NCBI RefSeq assembly: GCF_041381155.1
Contig: NC_091142.1
Location: 36,939,604-37,003,603 of the forward strand
DNA from: Argopecten irradians
Taxonomy: Eukaryota > Mollusca > Bivalvia > Pectinida > Pectinidae
Length of the DNA stretch: 64,000 nucleotides
Direction: 5' to 3'
In this document: in pieces, positions 10,784 through 22,330 of the stretch
Layout of the letters: each line of letters opens with the position of its first letter
How positions within the stretch are numbered: the stretch's first letter is position 1
Notes under the pieces: model-generated
Databases searched by the model: none
The model's input: the letters and a program-made list of their open reading frames with translations, nothing else
Told to the model about the DNA's origin: nothing
Position numbers and translations under genes: made by a program

Positions 10784-13700
10784 ATGTCGAATTCAAAATT
10801 TATTTCAGATGCGTTTAAATATGTCAAGAGACCATCTGCGAATCAAGTATTAAAGCGATCGGATCATGTCAGTTATAAGGATGATGGTATGTATCCATAA
10901 AACAAACTGTCACCACCACCACCCACCACCCTCGGAAACCACTGTGTCAAACTCCACTCATCCTCGATACTCAGGGGTTGCTATCACTGACGTAATATCC
11001 ACCCTTAACTATCTCATACTAAAACTGAAGGCAGCTCATGAGAAAAACACTGACCAATCACAGGCCTGTAGAGGCTTTCTTTGAAGATTACAGAGAGTGA
11101 CATCAAACCCAGTTTCACTATCATATAAAATGTACAGTTGTTTAGCCAGTTCCTAATATGTTTCCTTATCAGTGTATAAACAGTAGTCTGACATTGGAAA
11201 GATCTTGGACAAGTTCGAAAATCAGCTTGATTCGACTCTTACTGAATTGCCCTTTGCAATAATAATTATTGAACCTTGTGAACATAATGATGTGAGTTAA
11301 TATGCACCAGTCTCAAAATGGACCTATTAGATCTACGTTACAATTTCATGAAAAAAAGACATCAGTTGTCTAGTAAATGACATAACTAATTTTTATCAAA
11401 TATCATGTGACCATTAAGGCCCATGGGCCTCTTGTTTAGGCCAAAAAAATAATATGTCTGTTTAGGGTTACCCGACCAACCCTAATTTTTTTCCAACTTT
11501 TCTACGAAAACAAAATTCAATTAAAATAGAAATGATTTTGATTTTACTTTGAATTTATTTTGGCCTTTTATTTCGGATTATTAATATACTAGCTTTATAC
11601 CGTTTTTCCTCATTATGAATTAAAATGAAGTCTGAAACATTGTAAAAAAATCTCTTATTATAGAATGTATGTACCTTGTACATAAATATGGTACAGTATA
11701 TCATTGTAGCAGAATAATTCATTTCCAAGCAAATTTTCAACGCTACAGTAAATATCAGTTCTTTGATGACAGACAGAACATTTCTGACAGGATGTATGAT
11801 ATTATTTGTTCTACTTTTATCATTTAGCAGAAACTAGATAGAAATGCATGAGTCAATGACACCATGAATCTCAACTTTATTTTCAGGGACAATCCAATAT
11901 CAATAATGACCTCTTTCTACACATTTTAAACTTAAATGATCTTGACAAGGTTCATAGCAAACTTTTTCTTGAGTTCCATTGTATACATATTTTAAGATAA
12001 TGTTTAAAATGAAATTTAATTAAGTGAGAAAATGAAGGCTGTAGTTCAGAAGGGGAAGATGGTCAGTATGCTATGACCAAGTTGTTCACCTAATCAACTT
12101 CAAACAGCTTATAAATAATGCGGCTTTTTGCATCATGGCATGAAAAGCAAAAAGAAAATTGACATTTTGCCTTTGAATTAATTGATTGATGTGATAAGAA
12201 AAGTTTGTTCTTTTTTTAAAGGTAACACCCCATCATCGAGTAAAGCAGACGTCAGACAACCAACACTGGGCCACGGAAAAAGTGAAAAAGATTTCCTTCG
12301 TGAATTTGACATGAATCTTGAATTTGGACCCTGTATTGGTAAATATTTATGCATATATCCAATAATATATACCTGCACACTTGATTTGACAGTCCTTTGT
12401 TTTTTCCTGAAACAATATCACTAATTTATATAGTTTTTCAATATATATAAATAATCAAATAATCAAAAATTTTGAAATACAAAATAACATTGAGGCTGTA
12501 CAGTTGTCTATCTAGAACTATATTGCCTGTCACACATGCGATATAATTTTACGTGAATTCCACATGAACCGGGGCAAAAAAGTGAAATTCATATGAAAAT
12601 GTAACTTCAAATAATACTGATAAAATGAGGATGAAAAAATGAACAGAAAGAAAAACATACGAGATTGCAGTCTCATCACACTACATGTGTTTTAAAGAAC
12701 AATACACTGTACATGTAATTAATGTTTTTATGAAAAAAAAATATTATGGAAATTTCATACATGATATTGGTATAAAGAAATATTGCCTGTGTACCATGAG
12801 TCTTCTTTAATTAAAGTCTATAGACACAGTGATGTAGTTATAGTCTGTAAACCAGTAACTAATGCGACTGAGGTCAGATCATGTATATCAAAATAATCAT
12901 TTGAAAAATACTACAGTACACTGCAGAGATCTGGTCCCTTCAAAAATTGTACTTATCATGAAAGAGCCAAAACTAGAAAGTTACCAGTAAATAAAAGTGT
13001 ATGATTCTTTAATTTGCCAGTCTCAGTTCTTTTGATGTGAACATTAATTTGGTTATTAATTGATGCATTAAACAGGTATTTTAATGATCACAGGTATAAC
13101 TCGCCTGGAGAGATGGGAGAGGGCACACAGACATGGCCTTGAACCACCCCCGGAGGTTAAGGAACTGGTGACCAGGCACGCTGACGACCCTAAATATACA
13201 GAATGGTATGTAAGAGCAATTACCTGGTATAATGTATACCAAAAGGTGTAATACCAGGGCCGGGTGTTAAAAGGATGAGAAGCTTCATTTAATTTCATTT
13301 ATCATTCGCTGCAAAATTTGTGATTTTATCTACAGAAAAATCAGCAAGTTGGTAAAAAGGGAGTTCTAAGAATCTTATAAAATTTTGTAAAATTTGTATT
13401 TACCAGAAATTATTTTATAAAATTTTGTAAAATTTGTATTTACCAGAAATTATTTTATCTTGATTTAAAAATTGTCATTAAACTGTGATTACCAGGTATC
13501 CTAATAATCACCTTTTGAACAACTTGGCCCACTTCATTTCATGTTTTACTGAAGTCACAACTTAGTAAGATGGTTTCATGCAGTTTGTTAGTTATTTTTG
13601 TGCCTGGGCAATTGAAATAAAGGCCTCAAAACGGGGGAGGGGCGCTTATAGGGACATGGGCGCTTATTGGGTCGAATACGGTATATATACATTATAGTTT

Positions 13701-14269
13701 AGTTGTTGATATGTTGATGAAGCCAAAGTTTGATTGTTTCAGTGGTTCTCTGGAATCCATTCTTTAGCAAAGTTCAAAATGGGTTGATCAGTTTTAATTT
13801 GAAGAAACTGATTTTTACATTGATTCTATAATTTGGATTTATATTTTATTGTCTATTGCAGTGTATGGAATGACGATATTTTATTGTCTATTGCAGTATA
13901 TGAAAAGAAGATATTTTATTGTCTATTGCAGTGTATGGAATGACAATATTTTATTGTCTATTGCAGTGTATGGAATGACGATATTTTGTTGTCTATTGCA
14001 GTATATGAAAAGAAGATATTTTATTGTCTATTGCAGTGTATGGAATGACAATATTTTATTGTCTATTGCAGTGTATGGAATGACGATATTTTATTGTCTA
14101 TTGCAGTGTATGGAAAGACGATATTTAATTGTCTATTGCAGTGTATGGAATGACGATATTTTATTGTCTATTTCAGTGTAGGGAATGATGATATTTTATT
14201 GTCTATCACAGTGTATGGAATGACGATATTCTATTGTATTGCAGTGTGTGGAATGATTATGTAATCTGA
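10784..14269 (+). CDS. POLD4: POLD4, DNA polymerase delta subunit 4 (p12), complete in 4 exons
   Basis: Smallest subunit of the replicative DNA polymerase delta; it stabilises the complex and binds PCNA in the nucleus (family knowledge). Exons: 10784-10886, 12222-12338, 13094-13205, 14245-14269, with GT/AG borders and phases 1,1,2. The product is 118 aa (human is 107). The N-terminus MSNSKFISDAFKYVKRP aligns with the PIP-box-like start of p12. Exon 2 gives FLREFDMNLEFGPCIG (human LLRQFDLAWQYGPCTG). Exon 3 gives ITRLERWERAHRHGLEPPPE, the family signature. The last exon completes a Cys codon and ends CVWNDYVI, corresponding to the vertebrate CSLW tail. Oddity: the terminal acceptor and exon are the last copy of a 12-copy 35-bp array, so alternative acceptors exist upstream; use of the first one (13861|13862) gives a different C-terminus after CVWND. 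Confidence 0.95.
11406..11437 (-). repeat. Fragment of the GGCCCATGGGCC repeat end (POLD4 intron 1)
   Basis: The sequence tgaccattaaggcccatggg plus cctcttg is the reverse complement of the left end of the element at 4368-5963. Only the terminal module is present, probably a relic or solo end. Confidence 0.6.
13374..13461. repeat. Two-copy 44-bp tandem duplication (POLD4 intron 3)
   Basis: The block beginning ttataaaattttgtaaaatt and ending with the accagaaattattt stretch occurs twice back to back. Nothing else is recognisable in this part of the intron. Confidence 0.75.
13841..14258 (+). repeat. 35-bp minisatellite, 12 copies, built from the POLD4 3' splice site and terminal exon
   Basis: The unit is about 22 nt of intron end (gatattttattgtctattgcag, a pyrimidine-rich acceptor) plus 13 nt matching the start of the last exon (TGTATGGAATGAC). 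The final, diverged copy (14239-14258, ttgcag|tgtgtggaatgatt) is the true terminal exon. Eleven further acceptor-like copies lie upstream, two with altered acceptors (tttcag, atcacag). Copies 2 and 5 share the variant gtatatgaaaagaag, so a 105-bp three-unit block was itself duplicated. Being 35 bp, the unit shifts frame each time, so each acceptor gives a different tail. The 110-aa ORF here is a by-product. Confidence 0.93.
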
Positions 14270-14726
14270 GATATCAATCGAAATGAAGGAAATGTTTACA
14301 TCCAATGACATGGGCAGATGAGCTTTGCTGAGAGATGAGTATCTAACTATGTGACCTCTCAAGAGAAACTTAATTATGTGGACAGAAGGCAGTGGGACCA
14401 GATAACGATGTCAGATATTCTTTGAAGGATGGATTGAAGTAACAAGCATGTGGAGAATACTAGACGGGAAAGGATAAATTGGAAATGCTGCAAGGGAAAT
14501 GGGGAATACTGGTGGGAATTACTACAGCTGAATTACTACAACTGCTGAAAGGGAAATTGGACATAATAATGGGAAATGCTACATGGGAAATGTGCTGCAA
14601 GGGAAATGAGAAATATTACTGGGAAATATTACAAGGAGATGGGTAATACTATATGGGACATACTTTTGCAAGTATTTATTAAAAAAAATATTTAAAAAAA
14701 AAAACAACATGAAGGAGATAGTCTAC
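14270..14726 (+). other. POLD4 3' flank/UTR with GGGAAATG-like degenerate repeats
   Basis: No ORF. The stretch holds loosely repeated phrases (ctgcaagggaaatg, gggaaatgctaca, ggggaatact) around 14480-14650, then an A-rich tract at 14677-14706. Confidence 0.5.
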
Positions 14727-15651
14727 CTGTAATCTGTGAAGTCATCATTTAGAGAATGTAATCTGTGAAGTCATCATTTAGAGAATGTAATCTGTGAAGT
14801 CATCATTTAGAGAATGTAATCTGTGAAGTCATCATTTAGAGAATGTAATCTGTGAAGTCATCATTTAGAGAATGTAATCTGTGAAGTCATCATTTAGAGA
14901 ATGTAATCTGTGAAGTCATCATTTAGAGAATGTAATCTGTGAAGTCATCATTTAGAGAATGTAATCTGTGAAGTCATCATTTAGAGAATGTAATCTGTGA
15001 AGTCATCATTTAGAGAATGTAATCTGTGAAGTCATCATTTAGAGAATGTAATCTGTGAAGTCATCATTTAGAGAATGTAATCTGTGAAGTCATCATTTAG
15101 AGAATGTAATCTGTGAAGTCATCATTTAGAGAATGTAATCTGTGAAGTCATCATTTAGAGAATGTAATCTGTGAAGTCATCATTTAGAGAATGTAATCTG
15201 TGAAGTCATCATTTAGAGAATGTAATCTGTGAAGTCATCATTTAGAGAAAATCTGTGAAGTCATCATTTAGAGAATGTAATCTGTGAAGTCATCATTTAG
15301 AGAATGTAATCTGTGAAGTCATCATTTAGAGAATGTAATCTGTGAAGTCATCATTTAGAGAATGTAATCTGTGAAGTCATCATTTAGAGAATGTAATCTG
15401 TGAAGTCATCATTTAGAGAATGTAATCTGTGAAGTCATCATTTAGAGAATGTAATCTGTGAAGTCATCATTTAGAGAATGTAATCTGTGAAGTCATCATT
15501 TAGAGAATGTAATCTGTGAAGTCATCATTTAGAGAATGTAATCTGTGAAGTCATCATTTAGAGAATGTAATCTGCGAAATCATCATTTAGAGAATGTAAT
15601 CTGTGAAGTCATCATTTAGAGAATGTAATCTGTGAAATCATCATTTAGAGA
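14727..15651 (+). repeat. 29-bp minisatellite, about 32 copies, downstream of the POLD4 stop
   Basis: The unit is atgtaatctgtgaagtcatc plus atttagaga, nearly invariant except for a deletion copy at 15241-15256 and point changes in the last copies. Its first 18 bases match the POLD4 stop-codon region (atgtaatctgagatatca at 14260) at 15 of 18 positions. It may lie in the 3' UTR; no AATAAA occurs between the stop and the array, and the first clear AATAAA-like site is near 16253. Confidence 0.95.
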
Positions 15652-17694
15652 AAATTATTTTCTGTTGTTTTAAAACTAATGTTTAATTACACTTATCATA
15701 ATCTAGCAAATATTTTAATTTAAATTCAATTTTATTTTTCATTACATGTGAATGGTCGGGCCTGTTGTTTGTTTGATATTGCTAAAAAATTGATTTCACT
15801 ATTAGAAAGAATTCAGACATTGATTAATTATGATATAATTAATTTGATATGGGATGAGAGATAGGGAGGAGTCGTTAAGATATTTGATAACTTTGAATAA
15901 GAGTTCATTTGTTGTTTTATTAAACAGTAATTTAAATTGATTTATAAAGCCTTTTTTGAGAATTTATGAAAAAAACACATTCCACTTAAGAATAAGATTT
16001 GATAAACATCTCTAGTTGTATCTAGATGTTGAAAGTCACGTTTATAAATATATTCCTCAGTATGTATTTTATCATTTTACTGTCATACACAATTTTCAAT
16101 GATAATTTATTCATTTTTATCAGATCATTATTTAATATGTCATACATTTTATAACTATTGCCTATATCATTTAGACTATATCTTATATATTTTATAAATG
16201 TAATATATGTTTGTTTTTTTATGCATGACCTGTAGCATTATTTCATTGTGTAAAATAAAAAATAAGTAGGATGGGGCTATGACTACAACTAGGATTTATT
16301 TGTCTAGAAGCAGAAACATGTATGATCATGTTTTAATGCTTGGGTTCTGGAACGAAAATAATTGATAGCCCCAAAAACAAAACACAAAAAAAACACACAC
16401 AAAAACCAACACCAGCAATAACAATAAACATAATTTAGAGGAATTAATTAAGGAATTAGTTGATTTTGTTCATGAGGCACATGTACAACACTACTATTCA
16501 ATGCTAATGATTCGGTGCTAAATATAATCTCTATTCATATATCAGTGTACATTTTGTATATGTAATTGCTACAATATCCTTTTGACGACCAAAGAATATT
16601 AATGGCTAATTAAATTTGCCCTAAGTTAAATCCTGGGTTCAAATAGAATAAATATATTGCGTAATCTTAGCAAACAATGACATATCTAGTGTTTTATGTA
16701 GTAGAATATTAACTGTAACTTATCATATACAGAGTGTCCTATAAATTATATTACACTATTTCTTTAATACAGAACGTAAAGTACCAAAATTTCATAAGCA
16801 AAAAGCCTAGTTTCGGTAGTTAATCTGAATGTATATTGGGCTCTATACATTAGATAAAAGTAACAATGTAGAACGTAGAAAACAAGTTGTTATCATAAAC
16901 ATGTACTATAAAAATGAAGTTGTACTCGAAGGTCGTGGATTAGATATTAGCTTGTAAGATTTTTGTTTTTGTGTTACTGTAAACCAGCATATTTGCGCGT
17001 ACGATACAATTTTGTGTGTGATGACACCATGAAATCATGAAAATATAGATCTCTGTGGAAAAGTTACTGGACATAAAAACTTGAAATTCAAGACGGAAAT
17101 AGTTGGGTCACAGTATTGCAACTGTACCATATCACAGCACAGAACGTTTCTAACCTGATTCACTCGGATGATTTGTTTACGCTGTCCCAGCGACAGTCAA
17201 ACTTTATGATTGATTCATTTTACCATCACTATATATTGAGAATAGAAAAATGTTTGAACATATTTGCCATTTATGTTTTGACATTTACCAATTTTCATCC
17301 GTTTTATAATGAATATTTTTTGTGTGTATTACTTGTGCAAACACTTGTTATAAATCAACAATTTTCTCCTATTATAATAATTCCCAATGTCTTGCATTGG
17401 TGTACAGTTTAAGCATTTTATAATAATCACGTTTTAGAAGTTATCAGTCTAGTGCCGAATTCAACCATCAGGTAAACTACATGTATATCTTTGTAGGATT
17501 TGTGTCTCAATGATTGTGATTGGACGGTTAAAGTACACAATGTAAATCTCCTGTTCAGGCCATACATCACACCAGTACATTTTGTTCACTCTATGATATA
17601 TAATTATATAATGACTTACAAGAATGGTTGATTTTTTGCCAGGTTTTATCATGTTGGCTATCCTCAGGCACATGGAATCATTTTAGCTGCTTTT

Positions 17695-17765
17695 GTTCTG
17701 TTTCCATGAGCCTGAAGATGGCCAATAGGCCAAAACTTTCAAAAGGTGGATTGTTACATTGATTA
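17695..17765 (+). repeat. Possible Penelope-like element 3' remnant with hammerhead-like core
   Basis: The sequence CCTGAAGATGGCCAATAGGC followed by CAAAAC has a CUGANGA core, a TGGCC/GGCCA stem with a 4-nt loop and an AAAC where hammerhead ribozymes have GAAAC. Penelope-like elements often carry this module (known). Here the invariant G is lost, so it is probably inactive. Confidence 0.3.
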
Positions 17766-17770
17766 TCCTT

Positions 17771-17841
17771 AAAGTGGACAACTGTAATTATTGATATACG
17801 ATGTAAAGTGGACAACTGTAATTATTGATATACGATGTACA
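17771..17841. repeat. Two-copy 35-bp tandem duplication
   Basis: The block aaagtggacaactgtaatta plus ttgatatacgatgt occurs twice in direct succession without mismatch. Confidence 0.85.
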
Positions 17842-18632
17842 TTGTAGCTCCCTTAGCATTTACATTTTGTAATATAGTCACTGTAATTGTCATTGTATTA
17901 CTACAAAAATGTTTAACCAAAGTTACACTAAATAAAACTATTACTCGAAATACAATACATAAATATCATTACAAAAAGAAAACTGTTACAGGCCCTCTAC
18001 CTTAATTAAAATAAAAGTTTCTTAAAACAATTATAAAACCATGAAATTTATATCGTGGCCTAAGATGAAGTAACATTCTATGTTCATCACCAAACAAATG
18101 CAATTGTCTCATGTAGTTTATATTAAGTTAAAACATTGAAGATTGATTTCGCTTCAACTAACGTGCGGTAATTAGGACGACTACGGGAAACATCAACATC
18201 TTATTTATTATACATGTAATTAAATTAGATACAGTGTACTTGTGATAAATGTAGCATTAATTGTAAACTAGTAACTTCTTTGACTCTGCAATATTATCAA
18301 TCTCGTGTTACGTTCCTATTAAAAAACATAAAAGTCGTTTCGGAAAGGTATATACATAATGGGTTTTAAAGCACATGTACACGTAGAAAGCAGTCGATAA
18401 TTTTCCTTTTATTGTTCATGTGTTCATACATTATGTATTTGTTTATTTTGTATTAAGGTGTGTTGTTTATCTTATTTACTTTTTACACATTTACTGTCGT
18501 TATATGGATATATCTTGTATTTGAAAATAAAAAAAATGGAAAACAGAAAAAGTTTCACTTCTTTGTACAATTTTATATGGTTCGTGCATGTTTCAAGACT
18601 AGAAAAACAAGGAGGTTCAAATAAATACTCAC

Positions 18633-18721
18633 CATGATTTATATGTATTAACGTCTCGAACTCTAATGATACCAAAGATTCATTAGATGGTGGATTGCCC
18701 ATGCCGTGGTGGTCATAAAAT
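18633..18721 (-). CDS. Possible orphan coding exon, unrecognised
   Basis: On minus, an acceptor-like ctttatag precedes an 89-nt open stretch that ends at ATG|GTGAGT, a strong donor. The open frame reads FYDHHGMGNPPSNESLV then SLEFETLIHINH. Codon content is less AT-rich than the flanks. I do not recognise the family and find no partner exon nearby, so this is a candidate only. It could be an exon of a gene with very long introns, or chance. Confidence 0.3.
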
Positions 18722-18973
18722 CTATAAAGTATAAAGATTTAGGTCACTTGGTTTGTTTTTATAGCTTCTCAAACTTACACCCTTCAGAAGCTGTCAAGTG
18801 TTAATAAAATGAGCATGTTATGTAAAATATTGATGAAAATCCAATCAAATGATGGTCACCGTAAAGAATACATTGATGGCATGACAAGGTCACTATAAAT
18901 TCTATTTATCTGCTACCCAGATTGCATTAATATCTCCAATAAATGCAATTTAACAATCCTATAATTGTTAAAT

Positions 18974-20275
18974 AAGGTCGGAGCAATAATTAAATGTTTT
19001 TGTTATATCACATCACTACTCCGCCTCTAACATAAAAAATGGAAAGTTTCTAAATACAATTCATTCTCCTTGCATTAGTTTGTGAGATAAATTACCCATA
19101 CGAATATGAAAAAAATATGTTAAATGTGTATAAGTGTCAAACAATTAAAGTAAGATATTAAATGTTAAAAGAACTTCCATGTGAACAGCATAATGATGAA
19201 CAAGTCATTTAAAAAAATGCAACTTGGATAAGTTTTTTTTTTTTTTAATAAGACGTTATAAATCTTTAAAAAATGTACTGTTCATATCAACTGAGTGTAT
19301 CTACCATAATTACCAAATATATTAATTCGATTAATTTGTCATAAATCTATAAAGCGGGAGCAGATATGTCTTAAGGCAGATAGCTAACCAACCATTACAA
19401 AATGTGTTTACTATAAAAAAAAACTAGTTTTAAACAACGGAAATGAATAAAGTAATTGTTTAAATTTGAAATGTCTTGATTTTTTTTAAATATAGGATGA
19501 CAACAGTTCTTAAGCATAAAAATTCAATTATAAATAGTTATTCAATCCATAAGGGAAAAAGTTATTGTTTGAATTGACGTAATTACCGTCTAAGAACAAA
19601 CCTTTACAAACGAAGTTCCATTGATGTGTATTTGTGCATGTGAACGTTTGAGAAACATACAAACTTGTGTGTGCCCGGCAATGAACTGCATCGGGTATTC
19701 CTCTCAACGTGTAATAGTATATATAAACGTAAATATGTCATTAATATCGAGACAATGGGCCTTAATGAGATAGCTCACCACCCTATTGTTCTCAAGACAT
19801 ACTTGTTGCACCAGTTTACATTTTAAGACTGCATGTTAACCATGTCAGCAGAACAAACCAGACGTTTTAAATATAGATTGTGTAAAAATGCATTTGTGTA
19901 GATATAAAAATAATTTTAAAAAGGTATGTAAAGGAACTTCCTCTGCGAATTATAAAAATGAACAGCACAAGTAACGAACATATTAATAGAAATGAAAATT
20001 AACAAAACATATTATCATATCCAAAAATTTAGAAATTCTGTAAGCTCAGGAACAAAATGAGATTAACAGTATGGTAATATCAATTACTGAAGTGTAATAG
20101 TATAAATTATATTTAGCACACTGAATTAAAAATATATTACATTACATTATTACATAACGTTTCGCTTAGAACAATTATCATCCTGTTATATGTATGTGTG
20201 CTATTTAGATGAAAGCAAATTAATATGTATGATTATATAAGCTTAGAAAACAACAAAACACTATACATTACCGAA
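18974..20275. repeat. Tandem segmental duplication, copy A (uninterrupted)
   Basis: Noncoding AT-rich segment from about tgttatatcacatcactact (18999) to the tacattaccgaaaac phrase (20275). It recurs as copy B at 20750-21203 and 26497-27535, where an LTR retrotransposon splits it. Shared landmarks are cagatagctaaccaac, gtgtgcccggca and gaacaaaatgagattaacag. Copy A provides the near-empty site for the retrotransposon. No coding content. Confidence 0.88.
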
Positions 20276-20749
20276 AACTTAAATTCCAATTTATGAAAAT
20301 ACACTAATAAAGATAAAAAAATCACAATTTTTGAAACAGATTTCAGCTCATTTTCTTTCTTCTTTCTTCAGTCTTCGTCCTGGTTGGTCTATATAAGTCG
20401 TGGTCAGTAGGGTGTGTTATATTGGTACAAGGCAATTAAATTTCATAACTATGGCCTGGTTTTGACATACAATACAAATATTTCAATAAAACACATTAAA
20501 ATAAATGTTAAGGTACATGTACAGTGTAACAGTGATGTTTGGATTTATATATGTTGATGATTTTAAATGGTATATAAATTAATGATGTTATTATTTAACA
20601 AAAACAATATAAAGAAATTCAAACTTCTGAATGACTTTTAAGGTTCATGATATGCTGTTATCAGAAGGAAAAATGAATATGAAATTGGAAGTTCTTTGCT
20701 GTTGTGTAAATAATAAATGTAATGAACTGTGCATGTTATGTTATAATAA
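20276..20749. other. Spacer between duplication copies
   Basis: AT-rich, no ORF of note. The phrase tggttggtctatataagtcg at 20381-20400 recurs at 27540 (tggttggtctatgttggtcg), so the duplication probably continued here and copy B lost about 100 bp. Confidence 0.5.
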
Positions 20750-21203
20750 GGATGAAGCAACATCAATCAAATGTATTTGTTATATCACATCACTACTCCG
20801 CCTCTAAAATAAAAATTGGAAAGCTTCTAAATACATTTGATTCTCCATGCATTAGCATGTGAGATAAACTTCCCATAAGAATATAAAAAAATATGTTAAT
20901 TGTGTATAAGTGTCAAACAATATAAGTAAGATATTAAATGTTTAAAGAACTTCCATGTGAACAGCATAATGATGAACAAGTCATTTAAAAAAATGCGACT
21001 TGGATGAGGTTTTTTTTTAAATAAAATCTTATAAAACTTTTTAAAATTTTTTACTGTTTATCTACCATAATTATCAAATATATTGATTCGATTAAATTAA
21101 TAAGATACGTGTATTATTTGACCTTGGTCACAATGTGTCATAAATCTATAGAGCGGAAGCAGATATGTCTTAAGGCAGATAGCTAACCAACTATTACAAA
21201 ATG
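20750..21203. repeat. Segmental duplication copy B, left part
   Basis: Matches copy A from about 18990 to 19410, ending at aaaatg next to the LTR. Small indels and scattered substitutions suggest an old duplication. Confidence 0.85.
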
Positions 21204-21852
21204 TGTTTACGACCAAGAAAATTAGAAATGATAAACCAGCATCTAAATTCAAAATACAATTTAATTAAATACAATATTATACAGAGATGGTTTACAATAT
21301 CTAAAGTAATTGGTGGTGGTACAAGAGTAATACGAGAATTTAAATTGTTACTTATCTGTATGCAAATGTCCTGGTATGATCCTTAACAACTCCACGAGGA
21401 AAAATGAATATCCTCAGATAATTTGTAAAGTTCCAGGCAATATGAATAAATCCACACAATGCGTTGTAACAATCCACAGATAAAGTCACAATAGCTCTCC
21501 CAATAGAATCTAAAATGGCGCTGTACAATTCTTGATATGCCTAATTACAAGTCTCATTACAGTTCTGATTAGCCTTGGGCAGTTGGAATATATATAGCTA
21601 AACCCTTATTTAAAAAATATTGGAGAACCTTCTGTTTCCAGAAATATCTAACTAAACACAGTATACAGATAAACACACAGAACTTTCTGGAAAAAGATCA
21701 TTCTAGATCCCTATTTATGTTTATACATGATATTATTCTAGAAAGTTCTATAACCTAAATTAATTATATGACCTTTATAGGATGTATATTGATAATAGAG
21801 CTATAGGAATTATCTCCCTTAATAACTACATGATTTAGTGTCATACATAACA
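21204..21852 (-). repeat. 3' LTR of the Gmr1-like element
   Basis: Aligns along its length with 25786-26496. It begins (element sense) TGTTATGTATGACAC and ends GTAAACA. The extra T in its outer end (tgtttacgacc against tgttacgacc) coincides with flanking host sequence tgtttac, leaving the exact edge ambiguous by a few bases. Confidence 0.88.
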
Positions 21853-21863
21853 CACCTCTCCTT
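21853..21863 (-). other. Polypurine tract
   Basis: On minus, AAGGAGAGGTG abuts the 3' LTR start TGTTATG, the normal position for priming plus-strand DNA synthesis. Confidence 0.7.
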
Positions 21864-21928
21864 AAAGAAAAGAAAGTTTTCTTGGAAAGGAAACTTTCTT
21901 GAAATATCAAGTGACATTAAATTCTTGA

Positions 21929-22330
21929 TCAAGCATCAGCAAGAATATTGTCTTTCCCTTTGAAATGTTTGATGTCAAGATTGTACTCTTGCAAAGTCAA
22001 ACTCCACCTGAGAATTCTATGATTTTTGGTTTTGATTTTCCCAATGAAAGTCAAAGGGTTGTGGTCGGTGAAGACCAACACAGGCACAACTGTAGTGCAG
22101 AGATACACATCAAATTGGTTCAAGGCCAAAATCGGCGCTAAACATTCTTTCTCCATGGTGGAAAAATTTCCCTGATGTATGACAAACTTTTTCGAGAAAT
22201 AACAAATTGGATGGTCAATTTGTTCTGTACCTTCTTGCATCAAAACAGCACCAACACCTACATCGCTGGCATCAACAAACAGTTAAAACTCTTTATTAAA
22301 ATTTGGAGCAGTCAGAACTGGTGAGTTTGA
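21929..22330 (-). pseudogene. RNase H region of the Gmr1-like element
   Basis: Gypsy-type RNase H. The frame contains VDASDVGVGAVL, then PICYFSKKF, STMEKECLAPILAL, VFTDHNPLTFI and LDIKHFKGKDNILADA, the standard motif series. A TAA interrupts the frame just before VDASD (near 22280), so it is disabled. It lies between RT and the 3' LTR. Confidence 0.85.

Larger units (their letters stand above)
15652..18632. other. Gene-less AT-rich stretch
   Basis: I find no exon with a supported family match. Recognisable items are an AATAAA-like site near 16253 (possible POLD4 polyadenylation), an A/C-rich run at 16376-16420, a Penelope/hammerhead-like remnant at 17695-17765 and a two-copy 35-bp duplication at 17771-17841. 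The 98-aa ORF at 17116-17412 and the 70-aa minus ORF at 17461-17673 resemble no known protein and have intron-like composition. Confidence 0.5.

Noticed and set aside
13849..14181. 110-aa ORF in the POLD4 array
   Set aside because: By-product of the 35-bp repeat read through intron and exon copies; the phase-correct terminal exon is 14245-14269.
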